A stretch of 64,000 nucleotides of DNA from Trichomonas vaginalis G3 (taxonomy: Eukaryota; Parabasalia; Trichomonadida; Trichomonadidae), in NCBI RefSeq assembly GCF_026262505.1, contig NC_067208.1:4349962-4413961 (forward strand), read 5' to 3'. Each line of letters starts with the position of its first letter. The first letter of the stretch is position 1. Position numbers and translations under genes: made by a program. Below the pieces are notes generated by a model. That model was not told the origin of the DNA. It saw nothing but the letters and a program-made list of their open reading frames with translations, and ran no database searches. Shown piece after piece: positions 20,673 through 32,310 of this stretch.

Positions 20673-21944
20673 ATGATTTCTTTTGTTTTTTCATTATCAA
20701 TATATACAGTTCACATGGGTCATGGTGTTATCCCGTCGAGCGAATTTGATAATAGTTCATACATACAAGCAGTTCGAATTATACCTCCACGTTCTCCATC
20801 AAAAGACGAAAAGTTTTACTTTGTTATATTAACTATGATCAATGAATACAATAGTATATATGAATTCACCGGACACGAAGAACAAACTATAGCTCGTGAA
20901 TCATACGCAACGAACGATTTAGAATACTTTTTAATTTCTCTTAATTCATCAATCAAAGCCATTTTTATCACCGGCTTCTATCCATTACCTCTAGTCTCTG
21001 TCACAAACATAATTTTTTCAGAAACACGACAAATAAATTTTGTTTTAATTCCGAACTACGATACTACATATCACATTCTGGTTTCATCCAAAAATCGAAC
21101 AGTCACATATTATACTAATTCGACCGCCCCCAACATATTAGAACCCGAGAGTAACATTTTTATTCGAGAAAACACATATTGTATTATTTCATTTGAAATC
21201 GAATATAATTCACATATGTTTGAATTTACGATTGATTCTATGGAACTTCATAATGATTTCTTACGTGACCAAGACTATTTTTATGGTGCTCGCGAATCTA
21301 ACACTCAAATTTCATCCTATTTTACAAGTCTCCTAAATTTTGAAAGATATTCACCAATAAGTCTAGGAATAATACCAACAAATAATGCTTCAGATGTATG
21401 CATATATGTTCACTGCGCATTCTTACCAAATCCTTATATGGATGGCCACGTCTTTGCATATGATAGTAGCTCAAAAGAACTGAATTTGAGCAAAGGATAT
21501 TCTAATATTTCATTTACAATTAATTCAACTCGATATCCATCAATTTTGTTTTATTCAAATGATGAAGAAATCGATTATGTAGTATCAAGTCTGAGAGATA
21601 TCACCATTAACTTATCAAAATCTGATTTTTATTTACGATTTATGGTTTTTAATGGTCTCTCATATCAAATTTCATCAAAAAATTATAAAATTAATATTAT
21701 GTCTAACACTGCATTCCAAACTTTACGAGCGAATATTAACGACACATCAATAAATGGGTTCATCAAGTTTAAAACAACAGACCTTTACAAGAAACCATTT
21801 CTTAATGATTACATTAAGTTTGATAATAAATATGATTTCAAAGATAGAATTAGCGGAATCTTTTTCCCTTTAATGATAGGATTTATCCTTCTTGGATATT
21901 TACTCGCAATGCTGACAGCATTCAGAAACAAAATTTTACTCTAA
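20673..21944 (+). CDS. Surface glycoprotein, array copy 6
   Basis: Intact 423-residue copy with the same predicted protein as copy 2. Confidence 0.86.
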   Translation: MISFVFSLSIYTVHMGHGVIPSSEFDNSSYIQAVRIIPPRSPSKDEKFYFVILTMINEYNSIYEFTGHEEQTIARESYATNDLEYFLISLNSSIKAIFITGFYPLPLVSVTNIIFSETRQINFVLIPNYDTTYHILVSSKNRTVTYYTNSTAPNILEPESNIFIRENTYCIISFEIEYNSHMFEFTIDSMELHNDFLRDQDYFYGARESNTQISSYFTSLLNFERYSPISLGIIPTNNASDVCIYVHCAFLPNPYMDGHVFAYDSSSKELNLSKGYSNISFTINSTRYPSILFYSNDEEIDYVVSSLRDITINLSKSDFYLRFMVFNGLSYQISSKNYKINIMSNTAFQTLRANINDTSINGFIKFKTTDLYKKPFLNDYIKFDNKYDFKDRISGIFFPLMIGFILLGYLLAMLTAFRNKILL

Positions 21945-22002
21945 GCTTTTTTTTGTTTGCTTGTTATATAAATATTTCTTTTTGTCTTTTATTTGTTATA
22001 TA

Positions 22003-22213
22003 AGGTCGATGAAAAAACGAGCGTTTTTAAAAAACCGCCGTTTGAGAGGAAAATTGAGAGCCACGATGTATACTTTTTGACATTGTCAAAAACTTTGAAA
22101 GGACCAAAAAAATTTTAGTGTCAGAAAGTTTACAAATGTATATTTTCTGACAAACAGACTCTCAGAAAGTACTCAAACTGCGGTTTTTAATTTCCGCACT
22201 TTTTTTGCGACCT
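22003..22213. mobile_element. MITE-like element, spacer 6
   Basis: Same TA-flanked 211-bp inverted-repeat element as in spacer 1. Confidence 0.7.
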
Positions 22214-22399
22214 TAATCTCAAGCATCAGAAATGAGGAATCAATATATATATATATATATATATTTGGTGTATGTAGTGATCCGAAAACATACCAAATTT
22301 AAAGGATTATTATTTTCGTCTGGAAAAGTGATAAAATTATCATTATTGTCAAATGACAATGATAATTTAAAAGTTTGAGTGAAAAAGTGACAATTTATT

Positions 22400-23669
22400 A
22401 TGATTTCTTTTGTTTTTTCATTATCAATATATACAGTTCACATGGGTCATGGTGTTATCCCGTCGAGCGAATTTGATAATAGTTCATACATACAAGCAGT
22501 TCGAATTATACCTCCACGTTCTCCATCAAAAGACGAAAAGTTTTACTTTGTTATATTAACTATGATCAATGAATACAATAGTATATATGAATTCACCGGA
22601 CACGAAGAACAAACTATAGCTCGTGAATCATACGCAACGAACGATTTAGAATACTTTTTAATTTCTCTTAATTCATCAATCAAAGCCATTTTTATCACCG
22701 GCTTCTATCCATTACCTCTAGTCTCTGTCACAAACATAATTTTTTCAGAAACACGACAAATAAATTTTGTTTTAATTCCGAACTACGATACTACATATCA
22801 CATTCTGGTTTCATCCAAAAATCGAACAGTCACATATTATACTAATTCGACCGCCCCCAACATATTAGAACCGAGAGTAACATTTTTATTCGAGAAAACA
22901 CATATGTATTATTTCATTTGAAATCGAATATAATTCACATATGTTTGAATTTACGATTGATTCTATGGAACTTCATAATGATTTCTTACGTGACCAAGAC
23001 TATTTTTATGGTGCTCGCGAATCTAACACTCAAATTTCATCCTATTTTACAAGTCTCCTAAATTTTGAAAGATATTCACCAATAAGTCTAGGAATAATAC
23101 CAACAAATAATGCTTCAGATGTATGCATATATGTTCACTGCGCATTCTTACCAAATCCTTATATGGATGGCCACGTCTTTGCATATGATAGTAGCTCAAA
23201 AGAACTGAATTTGAGCAAAGGATATTCTAATATTTCATTTACAATTAATTCAACTCGATATCCATCAATTTTGTTTTATTCAAATGATGAAGAAATCGAT
23301 TATGTAGTATCAAGTCTGAGAGATATCACCATTAACTTATCAAAATCTGATTTTTATTTACGATTTATGGTTTTTAATGGTCTCTCATATCAAATTTCAT
23401 CAAAAAATTATAAAATTAATATTATGTCTAACACTGCATTCCAAACTTTACGAGCGAATATTAACGACACATCAATAAATGGGTTCATCAAGTTTAAAAC
23501 AACAGACCTTTACAAGAAACCATTTCTTAATGATTACATTAAGTTTGATAATAAATATGATTTCAAAGATAGAATTAGCGGAATCTTTTTCCCTTTAATG
23601 ATAGGATTTATCCTTCTTGGATATTTACTCGCAATGCTGACAGCATTCAGAAACAAAATTTTACTCTAA
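22400..23669 (+). pseudogene. Surface glycoprotein array copy 7, frameshifted
   Basis: Two single-base deletions against the intact copies: one C near 22,872 (GAACCGAG for GAACCCGAG) and one T near 22,906 (ACATATGTATT for ACATATTGTATT). The frame is lost after about residue 157. From 22,941 an open frame with the normal ectodomain end and anchor resumes. Confidence 0.87.
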
Positions 23670-23727
23670 GCTTTTTTTTGTTTGCTTGTTATATAAATAT
23701 TTCTTTTTGTCTTTTATTTGTTATATA

Positions 23728-23938
23728 AGGTCGATGAAAAAACGAGCGTTTTTAAAAAACCGCCGTTTGAGAGGAAAATTGAGAGCCACGATGTATACTT
23801 TTTGACATTGTCAAAAACTTTGAAAGGACCAAAAAAATTTTAGTGTCAGAAAGTTTACAAATGTATATTTTCTGACAAACAGACTCTCAGAAAGTACTCA
23901 AACTGCGGTTTTTAATTTCCGCACTTTTTTTGCGACCT
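23728..23938. mobile_element. MITE-like element, spacer 7
   Basis: Same TA-flanked 211-bp inverted-repeat element as in spacer 1. Confidence 0.7.
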
Positions 23939-24124
23939 TAATCTCAAGCATCAGAAATGAGGAATCAATATATATATATATATATATATTTGGTGTATGT
24001 AGTGATCCGAAAACATACCAAATTTAAAGGATTATTATTTTCGTCTGGAAAAGTGATAAAATTATCATTATTGTCAAATGACAATGATAATTTAAAAGTT
24101 TGAGTGAAAAAGTGACAATTTATT

Positions 24125-25396
24125 ATGATTTCTTTTGTTTTTTCATTATCAATATATACAGTTCACATGGGTCATGGTGTTATCCCGTCGAGCGAATTTG
24201 ATAATAGTTCATACATACAAGCAGTTCGAATTATACCTCCACGTTCTCCATCAAAAGACGAAAAGTTTTACTTTGTTATATTAACTATGATCAATGAATA
24301 CAATAGTATATATGAATTCACCGGACACGAAGAACAAACTATAGCTCGTGAATCATACGCAACGAACGATTTAGAATACTTTTTAATTTCTCTTAATTCA
24401 TCAATCAAAGCCATTTTTATCACCGGCTTCTATCCATTACCTCTAGTCTCTGTCACAAACATAATTTTTTCAGAAACACGACAAATAAATTTTGTTTTAA
24501 TTCCGAACTACGATACTACATATCACATTCTGGTTTCATCCAAAAATCGAACAGTCACATATTATACTAATTCGACCGCCCCCAACATATTAGAACCCGA
24601 GAGTAACATTTTTATTCGAGAAAACACATATTGTATTATTTCATTTGAAATCGAATATAATTCACATATGTTTGAATTTACGATTGATTCTATGGAACTT
24701 CATAATGATTTCTTACGTGACCAAGACTATTTTTATGGTGCTCGCGAATCTAACACTCAAATTTCATCCTATTTTACAAGTCTCCTAAATTTTGAAAGAT
24801 ATTCACCAATAAGTCTAGGAATAATACCAACAAATAATGCTTCAGATGTATGCATATATGTTCACTGCGCATTCTTACCAAATCCTTATATGGATGGCCA
24901 CGTCTTTGCATATGATAGTAGCTCAAAAGAACTGAATTTGAGCAAAGGATATTCTAATATTTCATTTACAATTAATTCAACTCGATATCCATCAATTTTG
25001 TTTTATTCAAATGATGAAGAAATCGATTATGTAGTATCAAGTCTGAGAGATATCACCATTAACTTATCAAAATCTGATTTTTATTTACGATTTATGGTTT
25101 TTAATGGTCTCTCATATCAAATTTCATCAAAAAATTATAAAATTAATATTATGTCTAACACTGCATTCCAAACTTTACGAGCGAATATTAACGACACATC
25201 AATAAATGGGTTCATCAAGTTTAAAACAACAGACCTTTACAAGAAACCATTTCTTAATGATTACATTAAGTTTGATAATAAATATGATTTCAAAGATAGA
25301 ATTAGCGGAATCTTTTTCCCTTTAATGATAGGATTTATCCTTCTTGGATATTTACTCGCAATGCTGACAGCATTCAGAAACAAAATTTTACTCTAA
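24125..25396 (+). CDS. Surface glycoprotein, array copy 8
   Basis: Intact 423-residue copy with the same predicted protein as copy 2. Confidence 0.86.
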   Translation: MISFVFSLSIYTVHMGHGVIPSSEFDNSSYIQAVRIIPPRSPSKDEKFYFVILTMINEYNSIYEFTGHEEQTIARESYATNDLEYFLISLNSSIKAIFITGFYPLPLVSVTNIIFSETRQINFVLIPNYDTTYHILVSSKNRTVTYYTNSTAPNILEPESNIFIRENTYCIISFEIEYNSHMFEFTIDSMELHNDFLRDQDYFYGARESNTQISSYFTSLLNFERYSPISLGIIPTNNASDVCIYVHCAFLPNPYMDGHVFAYDSSSKELNLSKGYSNISFTINSTRYPSILFYSNDEEIDYVVSSLRDITINLSKSDFYLRFMVFNGLSYQISSKNYKINIMSNTAFQTLRANINDTSINGFIKFKTTDLYKKPFLNDYIKFDNKYDFKDRISGIFFPLMIGFILLGYLLAMLTAFRNKILL

Positions 25397-25454
25397 GCTT
25401 TTTTTTGTTTGCTTGTTATATAAATATTTCTTTTTGTCTTTTATTTGTTATATA

Positions 25455-25664
25455 AGGTCGATGAAAAAACGAGCGTTTTTAAAAAACCGCCGTTTGAGAG
25501 GAAAATTGAGAGCCACGATGTATACTTTTTGACATTGTCAAAAACTTTGAAAGGACCAAAAAAATTTTAGTGTCAGAAAGTTTACAAATGTATATTTTCT
25601 GACAAACAGACTCTCAGAAAGTACTCAAACTGCGGTTTTTAATTTCCGCACTTTTTTGCGACCT
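25455..25664. mobile_element. MITE-like element, spacer 8
   Basis: Same element, one T shorter in the run before the right inverted-repeat end. Confidence 0.7.
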
Positions 25665-25850
25665 TAATCTCAAGCATCAGAAATGAGGAATCAATATATA
25701 TATATATATATATATTTGGTGTATGTAGTGATCCGAAAACATACCAAATTTAAAGGATTATTATTTTCGTCTGGAAAAGTGATAAAATTATCATTATTGT
25801 CAAATGACAATGATAATTTAAAAGTTTGGGTGAAAAAGTGACAATTTATT

Positions 25851-27128
25851 ATGATTTCTTTTGTTTTTTCATTATCAATATATACAGTTCACATGGGTCA
25901 TGGTGTTATCCCGTCGAGCGAATTTGATAATAGTTCATACATACAAGCAGTTCGAATTATACCTCCACGTTCTCCATCAAAAGACGAAAAGTTTTACTTT
26001 GTTATATTAACTATGATCAATGAATACAATAGTATATATGAATTCACCGGACACGAAGAACAAACTATAGCTCGTGAATCATACGCAACGAACGATTTAG
26101 AATACTTTTTAATTTCTCTTAATTCATCAATCAAAGCCATTTTTATCACCGGCTTCTATCCATTACCTCTAGTCTCTGTCACAAACATAATTTTTTCAGA
26201 AACACGACAAATAAATTTTGTTTTAATTCCGAACTACGATACTACATATCACATTCTGGTTTCATCCAAAAATCGAACAGTCACATATTATACTAATTCG
26301 ACCGCCCCCAACATATTAGAACCCGAGAGTAACATTTTTATTCGAGAAAACACATATTGTATTATTTCATTTGAAATCGAATATAATTCACATATGTTTG
26401 AATTTACGATTGATTCTATGGAACTTCATAATGATTTCTTACGTGACCAAGACTATTTTTATGGTGCTCGCGAATCTAACACTCAAATTTCATCCTATTT
26501 TACAAGTCTCCTAAATTTTGAAAGATATTCACCAATAAGTCTAGGAATAATACCAACAAATAATGCTTCAGATGTATGCATATATGTTCACTGCGCATTC
26601 TTACCAAATCCTTATATGGATGGCCACGTCTTTGCATATGATAGTAGCTCAAAAGAACTGAATTTGAGCAAAGGATATTCTAATATTTCATTTACAATTA
26701 ATTCAACTCGATATCCATCAATTTTGTTTTATTTAGATAATGGAAATTTCGATTTCGTAGTTCCAGGCCTTAAAAATATTAGTATCAATTCATCAATCTT
26801 AACTCCTGTTTTTCGATTATTGATATTAAATACTATTGACGTTACATTATCATTAAATAATTATAAATTTATATATAATTCAATCTCCAAGTTCCTACCT
26901 GAATATGCGATTAAAGACATTTCAAAAGAGGGATCAATAGAGATTACAACAACAGGGCTTTACAAAAAGCCATTTCTTTATGATTATCTTCATTTTGATG
27001 TTGAACATTCATATGAAGATAATAAAAAGTTTTTATACACCATCTTTTTCCCTGTAATGATAGGTTTTATCCTTATAAGCTATTTGACTGCAATGTGTAC
27101 AGCATGCAAAATTAAATTTGCAGTGTAA
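25851..27128 (+). CDS. Surface glycoprotein, array copy 9, hybrid C-terminus
   Basis: 425 residues. The first 294 residues are the same as in the other copies. From base 26,734 on, the sequence is a diverged but alignable version: S-I-L-F-Y-L-D-N-G-N-F against S-I-L-F-Y-S-N-D-E-E-I, then F-F-P-V-M-I-G-F-I-L-I-S-Y-L-T-A-M-C-T-A in the anchor, ending C-K-I-K-F-A-V. The sharp switch indicates gene conversion or unequal crossing-over between two family members, this gene being the right-hand parent of the array. Signal peptide and topology are as in the other copies. Confidence 0.85.
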   Translation: MISFVFSLSIYTVHMGHGVIPSSEFDNSSYIQAVRIIPPRSPSKDEKFYFVILTMINEYNSIYEFTGHEEQTIARESYATNDLEYFLISLNSSIKAIFITGFYPLPLVSVTNIIFSETRQINFVLIPNYDTTYHILVSSKNRTVTYYTNSTAPNILEPESNIFIRENTYCIISFEIEYNSHMFEFTIDSMELHNDFLRDQDYFYGARESNTQISSYFTSLLNFERYSPISLGIIPTNNASDVCIYVHCAFLPNPYMDGHVFAYDSSSKELNLSKGYSNISFTINSTRYPSILFYLDNGNFDFVVPGLKNISINSSILTPVFRLLILNTIDVTLSLNNYKFIYNSISKFLPEYAIKDISKEGSIEITTTGLYKKPFLYDYLHFDVEHSYEDNKKFLYTIFFPVMIGFILISYLTAMCTACKIKFAV

Positions 27129-27638
27129 ATTTATTGTTTGTTATATAAAATAAATTGATGTTATTATCTCTTTCCTAATGCTCTTATAATAGCGGAAAAG
27201 TTAATTCTCAAACAAACTAGAAAGCAAATATATGTAGTTCATTTGTTGCATCTCAAGAATATTTGGAAATCGGGAGAATTATTATTATGAAACAAAGTTT
27301 TTAAATGGTGTAATAGATAATTACACACATCATGATTTCAGATCCAAACATATAATATCTCTAAAAACTTCAATAAATTCAAACAATTATCTGAGATTCT
27401 ATAATTGCTTGCATTAAATGTATCATATGATCAGCAGTACCTAAGTGACGATAAAATCTTAGTACTAATGATTCTCATGCTTTTACCAAAATTTGGAAAA
27501 GTCTAAAAAATTCTAATGTCACTTTTCAAATACATTGTAATAATAAAATATTGTTAATTTCAGAAATCAGTGCTATTGGTGTAAGAAAATTTTTTGAAAA
27601 TACGTTATTTCTCACAATTTTTGAAAATCTCTGTTTAG
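27129..27638. other. Intergenic DNA, nothing recognised
   Basis: AT-rich spacer between the array and the UBX gene. A TGTCACTTTT sequence at about 27,518 resembles the initiator-like motif but lies about 120 bases before the next ATG. Confidence 0.45.
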
Positions 27639-28568
27639 ATGTTGACTCGATTCAAGCCTGCGATATTACAACCGCAGGTCCAAAAAAACAATCTTGCGTC
27701 AACATGCAGCAAAGTTTCTAGTAATGTTCAAAAACATATTGAACCAGAGTATGATGTTGCAGAAATTCAAGAAAAAATGACAGATCAAGTCATGGAAATA
27801 TGTGAACTCAGAAAAAAGATCAACAGTGAGAAACTAAAGAGAATTGCACTTGAAAAACAGATATCAGAAATGAAAGAATTCATCGAAGAATATGGCTTAA
27901 AAGATTTTGTACAAAACAATCCAGATTGTATTGAATTTCTTGATGGAGTCAAGGATTTAAACGAATTTACCACACAAATTGCCAAACTTAACAATCAAGT
28001 TTTCGGAAAATCCAAAAGATTTTATAAAGAAGGTAATGCAATCAAAACAAAGGATGATACACCTATTATATTAGAACTCCTTCATAAAGGATTTAAGGTA
28101 AATGATGGACCCTTCCGTAAATATTCCAATCCTTTGAATGCAAAGTTTTTAGCTACACTCAACAAAGGAATATATGCACCAGAACTATATGACTATGGCG
28201 AAGAAATGAGAGTTATCGAAGTTGTTTCTTCAATTAACCTTCCAGATACTTTTATTTCTTCTGGAAGAAAAATTAAAAGCCAAGACGACGATAATGTTTT
28301 CGAACCACTCCCTGACCCTAATCCTATTGGTGATGGACCTGGAACAATTAAATTGAGATTTCCGTCTGGCGCCGAACAGATTATTAAAGTTACTAAAGAA
28401 ACAACCATCAGAGAGATCATTAGTCTTCTTAACTCAACAATTGGCTTTACCAATTATTCACTTACAACAACAATGTCAAATACTTTGTTAGATGAAGATG
28501 TTTGTATTAATGATATTCATTTATACCCACGAGGAATACTACTTGCTGTTTATCATTCCCATGAATAA
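27639..28568 (+). CDS. SEP- and UBX-domain protein (p97/Cdc48 cofactor type)
   Basis: 309 residues. Residues about 40-85 form a charged coiled coil. A SEP domain at about 141-200 shows I-I-L-E-L-L-H-K-G-F-K-V-N-D-G-P-F-R and F-L-A-T-L-N-K-G-I-Y-A-P-E-L. After a proline-rich linker (P-L-P-D-P-N-P-I), a UBX domain covers about 234-309 (I-K-L-R-F-P-S-G-A, T-T-I-R-E-I-I). SEP-UBX proteins such as p47/Shp1 bind the AAA ATPase p97 and guide it in membrane fusion or protein degradation. No N-terminal UBA domain is evident; the coiled coil plus SEP plus UBX order resembles UBXN11 more than p47. Confidence 0.85.
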   Translation: MLTRFKPAILQPQVQKNNLASTCSKVSSNVQKHIEPEYDVAEIQEKMTDQVMEICELRKKINSEKLKRIALEKQISEMKEFIEEYGLKDFVQNNPDCIEFLDGVKDLNEFTTQIAKLNNQVFGKSKRFYKEGNAIKTKDDTPIILELLHKGFKVNDGPFRKYSNPLNAKFLATLNKGIYAPELYDYGEEMRVIEVVSSINLPDTFISSGRKIKSQDDDNVFEPLPDPNPIGDGPGTIKLRFPSGAEQIIKVTKETTIREIISLLNSTIGFTNYSLTTTMSNTLLDEDVCINDIHLYPRGILLAVYHSHE

Positions 28569-28779
28569 ATTTCTTGTTTGTATTTTTTTGAATTAAATTT
28601 ATTTTTCTTGTTTTTTTGCTGAAAATAATATCATTTATCAACACAAACTAAGACATAACTTATTGGACGCTGAATCAAAAGAAAAAAATTGTAATAATTT
28701 TTCGGATTTCTTGAATTTTGTTATAGAGTTAAAAAAAAGATAGTAAATGTACAAAAACATCCTATTAATAATATATAAT

Positions 28780-29871
28780 TTACAAAACAGTATTAATTAA
28801 CAAACGTGGTTTGGATTTACGCTTCTTATCTTCTCTGAGATGAAGCTGATCTAAGAATCCGGGGTTAACACTCACCTCTGGACGCTTGGATTGAATAAGA
28901 GAGAGTGCGTTATCTATTGAAATCTTCTTTTCATCTGACATGTATGCGGCAACCAGGGCTGGAGAACGGCAATAACCCATTCTACAATGAACAAGAACAA
29001 TTCCACCCTCATCACGGGCCTTCTTGAGGTATGTTAATGCTTCCCAAAATTCGTTCGGTATTTCTTCAAAGTCGTTATCGTTCATTTTAACTGTAAAGTA
29101 GTTGAATGTTTCTGGGAAGTGGTTCTTAGATGTGTTACCGGATAAGTTAATAATATGAGTAATATGATTGTCAAGAAGTGCTTGTTTATTGGCAGCAGCA
29201 CGTTCGCTTCCGACAAAAACGCCTTCGTCAACAAGATTCATTTCATCAGGGAATCTCTCTTCAATATTACCCTGGTTTGTGATTACTGGAAGAACAAAGG
29301 TTGCATTCATGCCAACTTGATGAGATCTTCTTGAGAAGAGATTAACGTTTGCACCACACATCTGACCAGCAGTTCTGAGTGGGGAAGATGCGCGGCAACG
29401 CTGAGTAGGGCTAGGTGGCTTTAAAGCAAACTTGAGGGAATTAATTCCACCTAAGTCTGAAAATATAGATGAAGGAGCAACTGCAGCATTGCAGGTATAA
29501 TTCTGCAATGGGGCCTTTCTTAAATAAGTCATTAGCTCATTTATTGTAGTGGATGGAAGTTTGTTGGAAGCAAACATCCAAACATATTGGGTCTGTAACT
29601 TAAAATTCTGTATTCTAAAATGTTGATGGAATAGTCTCATTGTGTCTGTAAGAGACCTGTTAGAAACCGGCGTTGAAACGATTGGTGCATCTGATTGCTG
29701 AGTAGGTTCTAAGCATACAAGTGGCTTTGTTGTAAAGGCTAAAGGATTCTCTATAAATTCTGTGAAAGGAACTGGTTGTAACTGTTCATTCTCATACTGA
29801 AGGAGCAAAATTGACTTAGCGCCATCTGCTTTACTATCCAAATATGAGTCAACACTTAAGCCAATGCCCAT
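28780..29871 (-). CDS. Dual-specificity protein phosphatase
   Basis: 363 residues. The C-terminal catalytic domain (about 205-345) contains the signature H-C-R-M-G-Y-C-R-S with nucleophile Cys296 and Arg302, and a probable general acid in the M-N-D-N-D segment (about 263-267). The N-terminal 200 residues are unrelated to known domains. The protein begins M-G-I-G-L-S, which fits N-myristoylation at Gly2, so membrane attachment is possible. A TTTGACAATATTCG sequence lies about 35-50 bases before the ATG on the minus strand. It is convergent with the UBX gene. Confidence 0.88.
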   Translation of the reverse strand: MGIGLSVDSYLDSKADGAKSILLLQYENEQLQPVPFTEFIENPLAFTTKPLVCLEPTQQSDAPIVSTPVSNRSLTDTMRLFHQHFRIQNFKLQTQYVWMFASNKLPSTTINELMTYLRKAPLQNYTCNAAVAPSSIFSDLGGINSLKFALKPPSPTQRCRASSPLRTAGQMCGANVNLFSRRSHQVGMNATFVLPVITNQGNIEERFPDEMNLVDEGVFVGSERAAANKQALLDNHITHIINLSGNTSKNHFPETFNYFTVKMNDNDFEEIPNEFWEALTYLKKARDEGGIVLVHCRMGYCRSPALVAAYMSDEKKISIDNALSLIQSKRPEVSVNPGFLDQLHLREDKKRKSKPRLLINTVL

Positions 29872-30036
29872 TATACCAAATTTTCTGGTTTAAAAACGAA
29901 TATTGTCAAATTTTTTAATAACGATCTAAATTGAAAATCTAAAGCGAATAAAACGATTTATTATATAATAACAGGCAATACAATATTATTGCAAACGTTA
30001 TTGGTTTCTCAGAAAATTTTGACAAAAATTTTAACC

Positions 30037-30057
30037 AAAGAGGTAGGGCAACGATAG
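30037..30057 (+). repeat. 21-bp inverted repeat, left copy
   Basis: AAAGAGGTAGGGCAACGATAG; its exact reverse complement is at 33,421-33,441. The flanks do not match for long. Confidence 0.6.
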
Positions 30058-32115
30058 AAAATTTTTGGAAAAAAAGTTCGGAGATCTTAAACGTATCATA
30101 TTCCCTGCATGGTTTGGTATCTTCCGCCATGCGTTGTGCCAAACATATTGACACTTTCCAATAATTAATTTATGGTATGAGTCACAGAGTTAGATTATAA
30201 AAAGAAAGTAAATAATTGCAATTAGAAATCATATATGTCGGAAATCAAATGTTGATGAGCAGAAACCTTTTACTCATCATAAAAGAGATAAATCACTAAA
30301 GATTTGTATACATTAAAATTTGATATTTGGTGCTCGAAAACTGTCTGATGGGACTCCTCCAAAATGAACCAATCTATCGCTGAGGACCAAATTAGATGAT
30401 GTGAATGGTGTATTCTCTAATTCTAACTTAGGAAGAATGGGAACAAAACGAATGACGACAACAACATGTCAAACATAGATTAAATATCTATGAATCAATA
30501 AAGTATATGTGCATTGAAGGTGATAACGATCACTTGAGGCTTATAACTCTTTGACTAAATTATGCAATAATTAAATATAATCATTTTTATATTTTTATAC
30601 TGATAGTAATTAATATACTATCCTGCTTAATAAATGGTATGATCAAATTTGTTTGAAAATTTAATTATGTATATGAAACTATGTCTTCTATATAAAAATC
30701 AAAATTTTCGGACGAACCTAGATTGAACCTTTATGAAAATCTATCATTTTTGTTAATTGAGTTAATATGAATCTTTTACATATGTATATATAGCATTGAT
30801 AGCTTATATAATCATGGTTTATTCCATATTAACATATTTTTTCAGTTAAATTTGTTAATAATATCATGTAACAAATTAATTCAAGATTAGAATGTCTACA
30901 AAATGCTAACAAATAAGAACAAAATACGATTTCTCGACTTAAATTTTAATATGGAGTAGTTTTTCGTTTAAATCTAATTAAAAATGAATAAAAACTTATC
31001 TTGTACTATTTTCATTCAAAGATTTTAATAATGTAAATCATGCATTTTCATAATTCAGTACAGTTCTTTTTAGAATTAAAGTTGATGAGGATGATATTTG
31101 TGATTTAAAATAATTTGTTAATGTTCACCTTTTATTCATCACCTTGTGGTATGCCCTAAAGCAATAGCATTATCAATTCTGCTGAATTGATCAACTCAAA
31201 ATTCCAAAAAAAATTCAAAATTTCAAAAATGAAATTAAACAATTTGAATTTTCACATGAAAAAATCAATTTCAAAAAAAAATTTGGAAAATCAAAGTATT
31301 TGATAATTAGTCAAATAATCAATTTACATCGTTTTTACTCATAAAAAACAACTAATTTTTGATTTTGATATCATATTTGATAAATACTCATTCCAGAGTT
31401 GACGTAATGTATTAATTATTGTTAGAGATATTGCTTTCGCAGCAAAATTCTTATTTCATGAAAGAAAAAAAAAAATGATTTTTTTCCAACAAAAACACGT
31501 AAACAGATGAATGGAAACGTACTATATTTTCATAAATGTAGTAATCAGCGTGTCAGCTTTTGTTTATCATGTTCGAGTCAAAATGTATTAACTTGTAATA
31601 AGAAATATTCGAAGATTATATGAAGTATTGAGCATTCTTTGTAGAAATATTTGTAATTCATTACTAACATATATAATAAAGTTGTTTTTTTTCCCTTATT
31701 GCAATAATTTTGTCTGATTTTAATAACTTTTCATGTATACGAGTTGTGTGAATATGCATCATAATATGCGTAAATATACTTATTTGCGACGAATAATGTG
31801 GTTGCATAATGGAGGTGCTAAATTTTGATTTTTAATATGGGGCTTTGGTATGTATAATCATGTTCTTATCTCAACGTAGGAGTATTGGTGCAATATGATT
31901 AAAATTTACGAGGTTGATCTTAAATTGAATAATTCTGGAGTATAAATCACAATGCAGCTAATTCTATGTTAAAGATAGATACAGATTGTAGTAATCAATT
32001 AGGGAGTACAAATTCATTCTTTCATTTCTGTCGTATTGAGCAGAAAGGAAGAGATCATAACCCTAGGAAAAAAAGCCCAAATTTGTCACTTTTCATAGTA
32101 CGTTAAACTCAATTC

Positions 32116-32133
32116 GCTCGGCGAATGCCGAGC
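32116..32133. repeat. Short perfect hairpin
   Basis: GCTCGGC, loop GAAT, GCCGAGC: seven paired bases, GC-rich in a very AT-rich setting. Confidence 0.55.
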
Positions 32134-32310
32134 ACACGTACTCATCATTCAACATAATATTCTCATTCTTTGGTTATTATAGTGCCAGACAACACAAGAT
32201 TTCAAAGAATTACTTGAGTTTTCAATTAATCTTAATCCGATTTTAGATTTATCGAGAACTCCATCATCACAATCACATACTTCAGTGCGGTAACTACAAT
32301 TTTCCATATA

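Larger units (their letters stand above)
12034..27128 (+). repeat. Nine-copy tandem array of a surface-protein gene
   Basis: Nine start codons lie at 12049, 13770, 15495, 17219, 18946, 20673, 22400, 24125 and 25851, giving unit lengths of 1721-1727 bp. Genes and spacers are almost identical. The differences seen are small deletions in copies 1, 3 and 7, and a dinucleotide TA run of variable length in the spacer. Homology begins just before the first ATG and ends inside copy 9 at about 26,733. The array probably grew by unequal crossing-over between two related ancestral genes and is kept alike by recombination. Confidence 0.95.
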
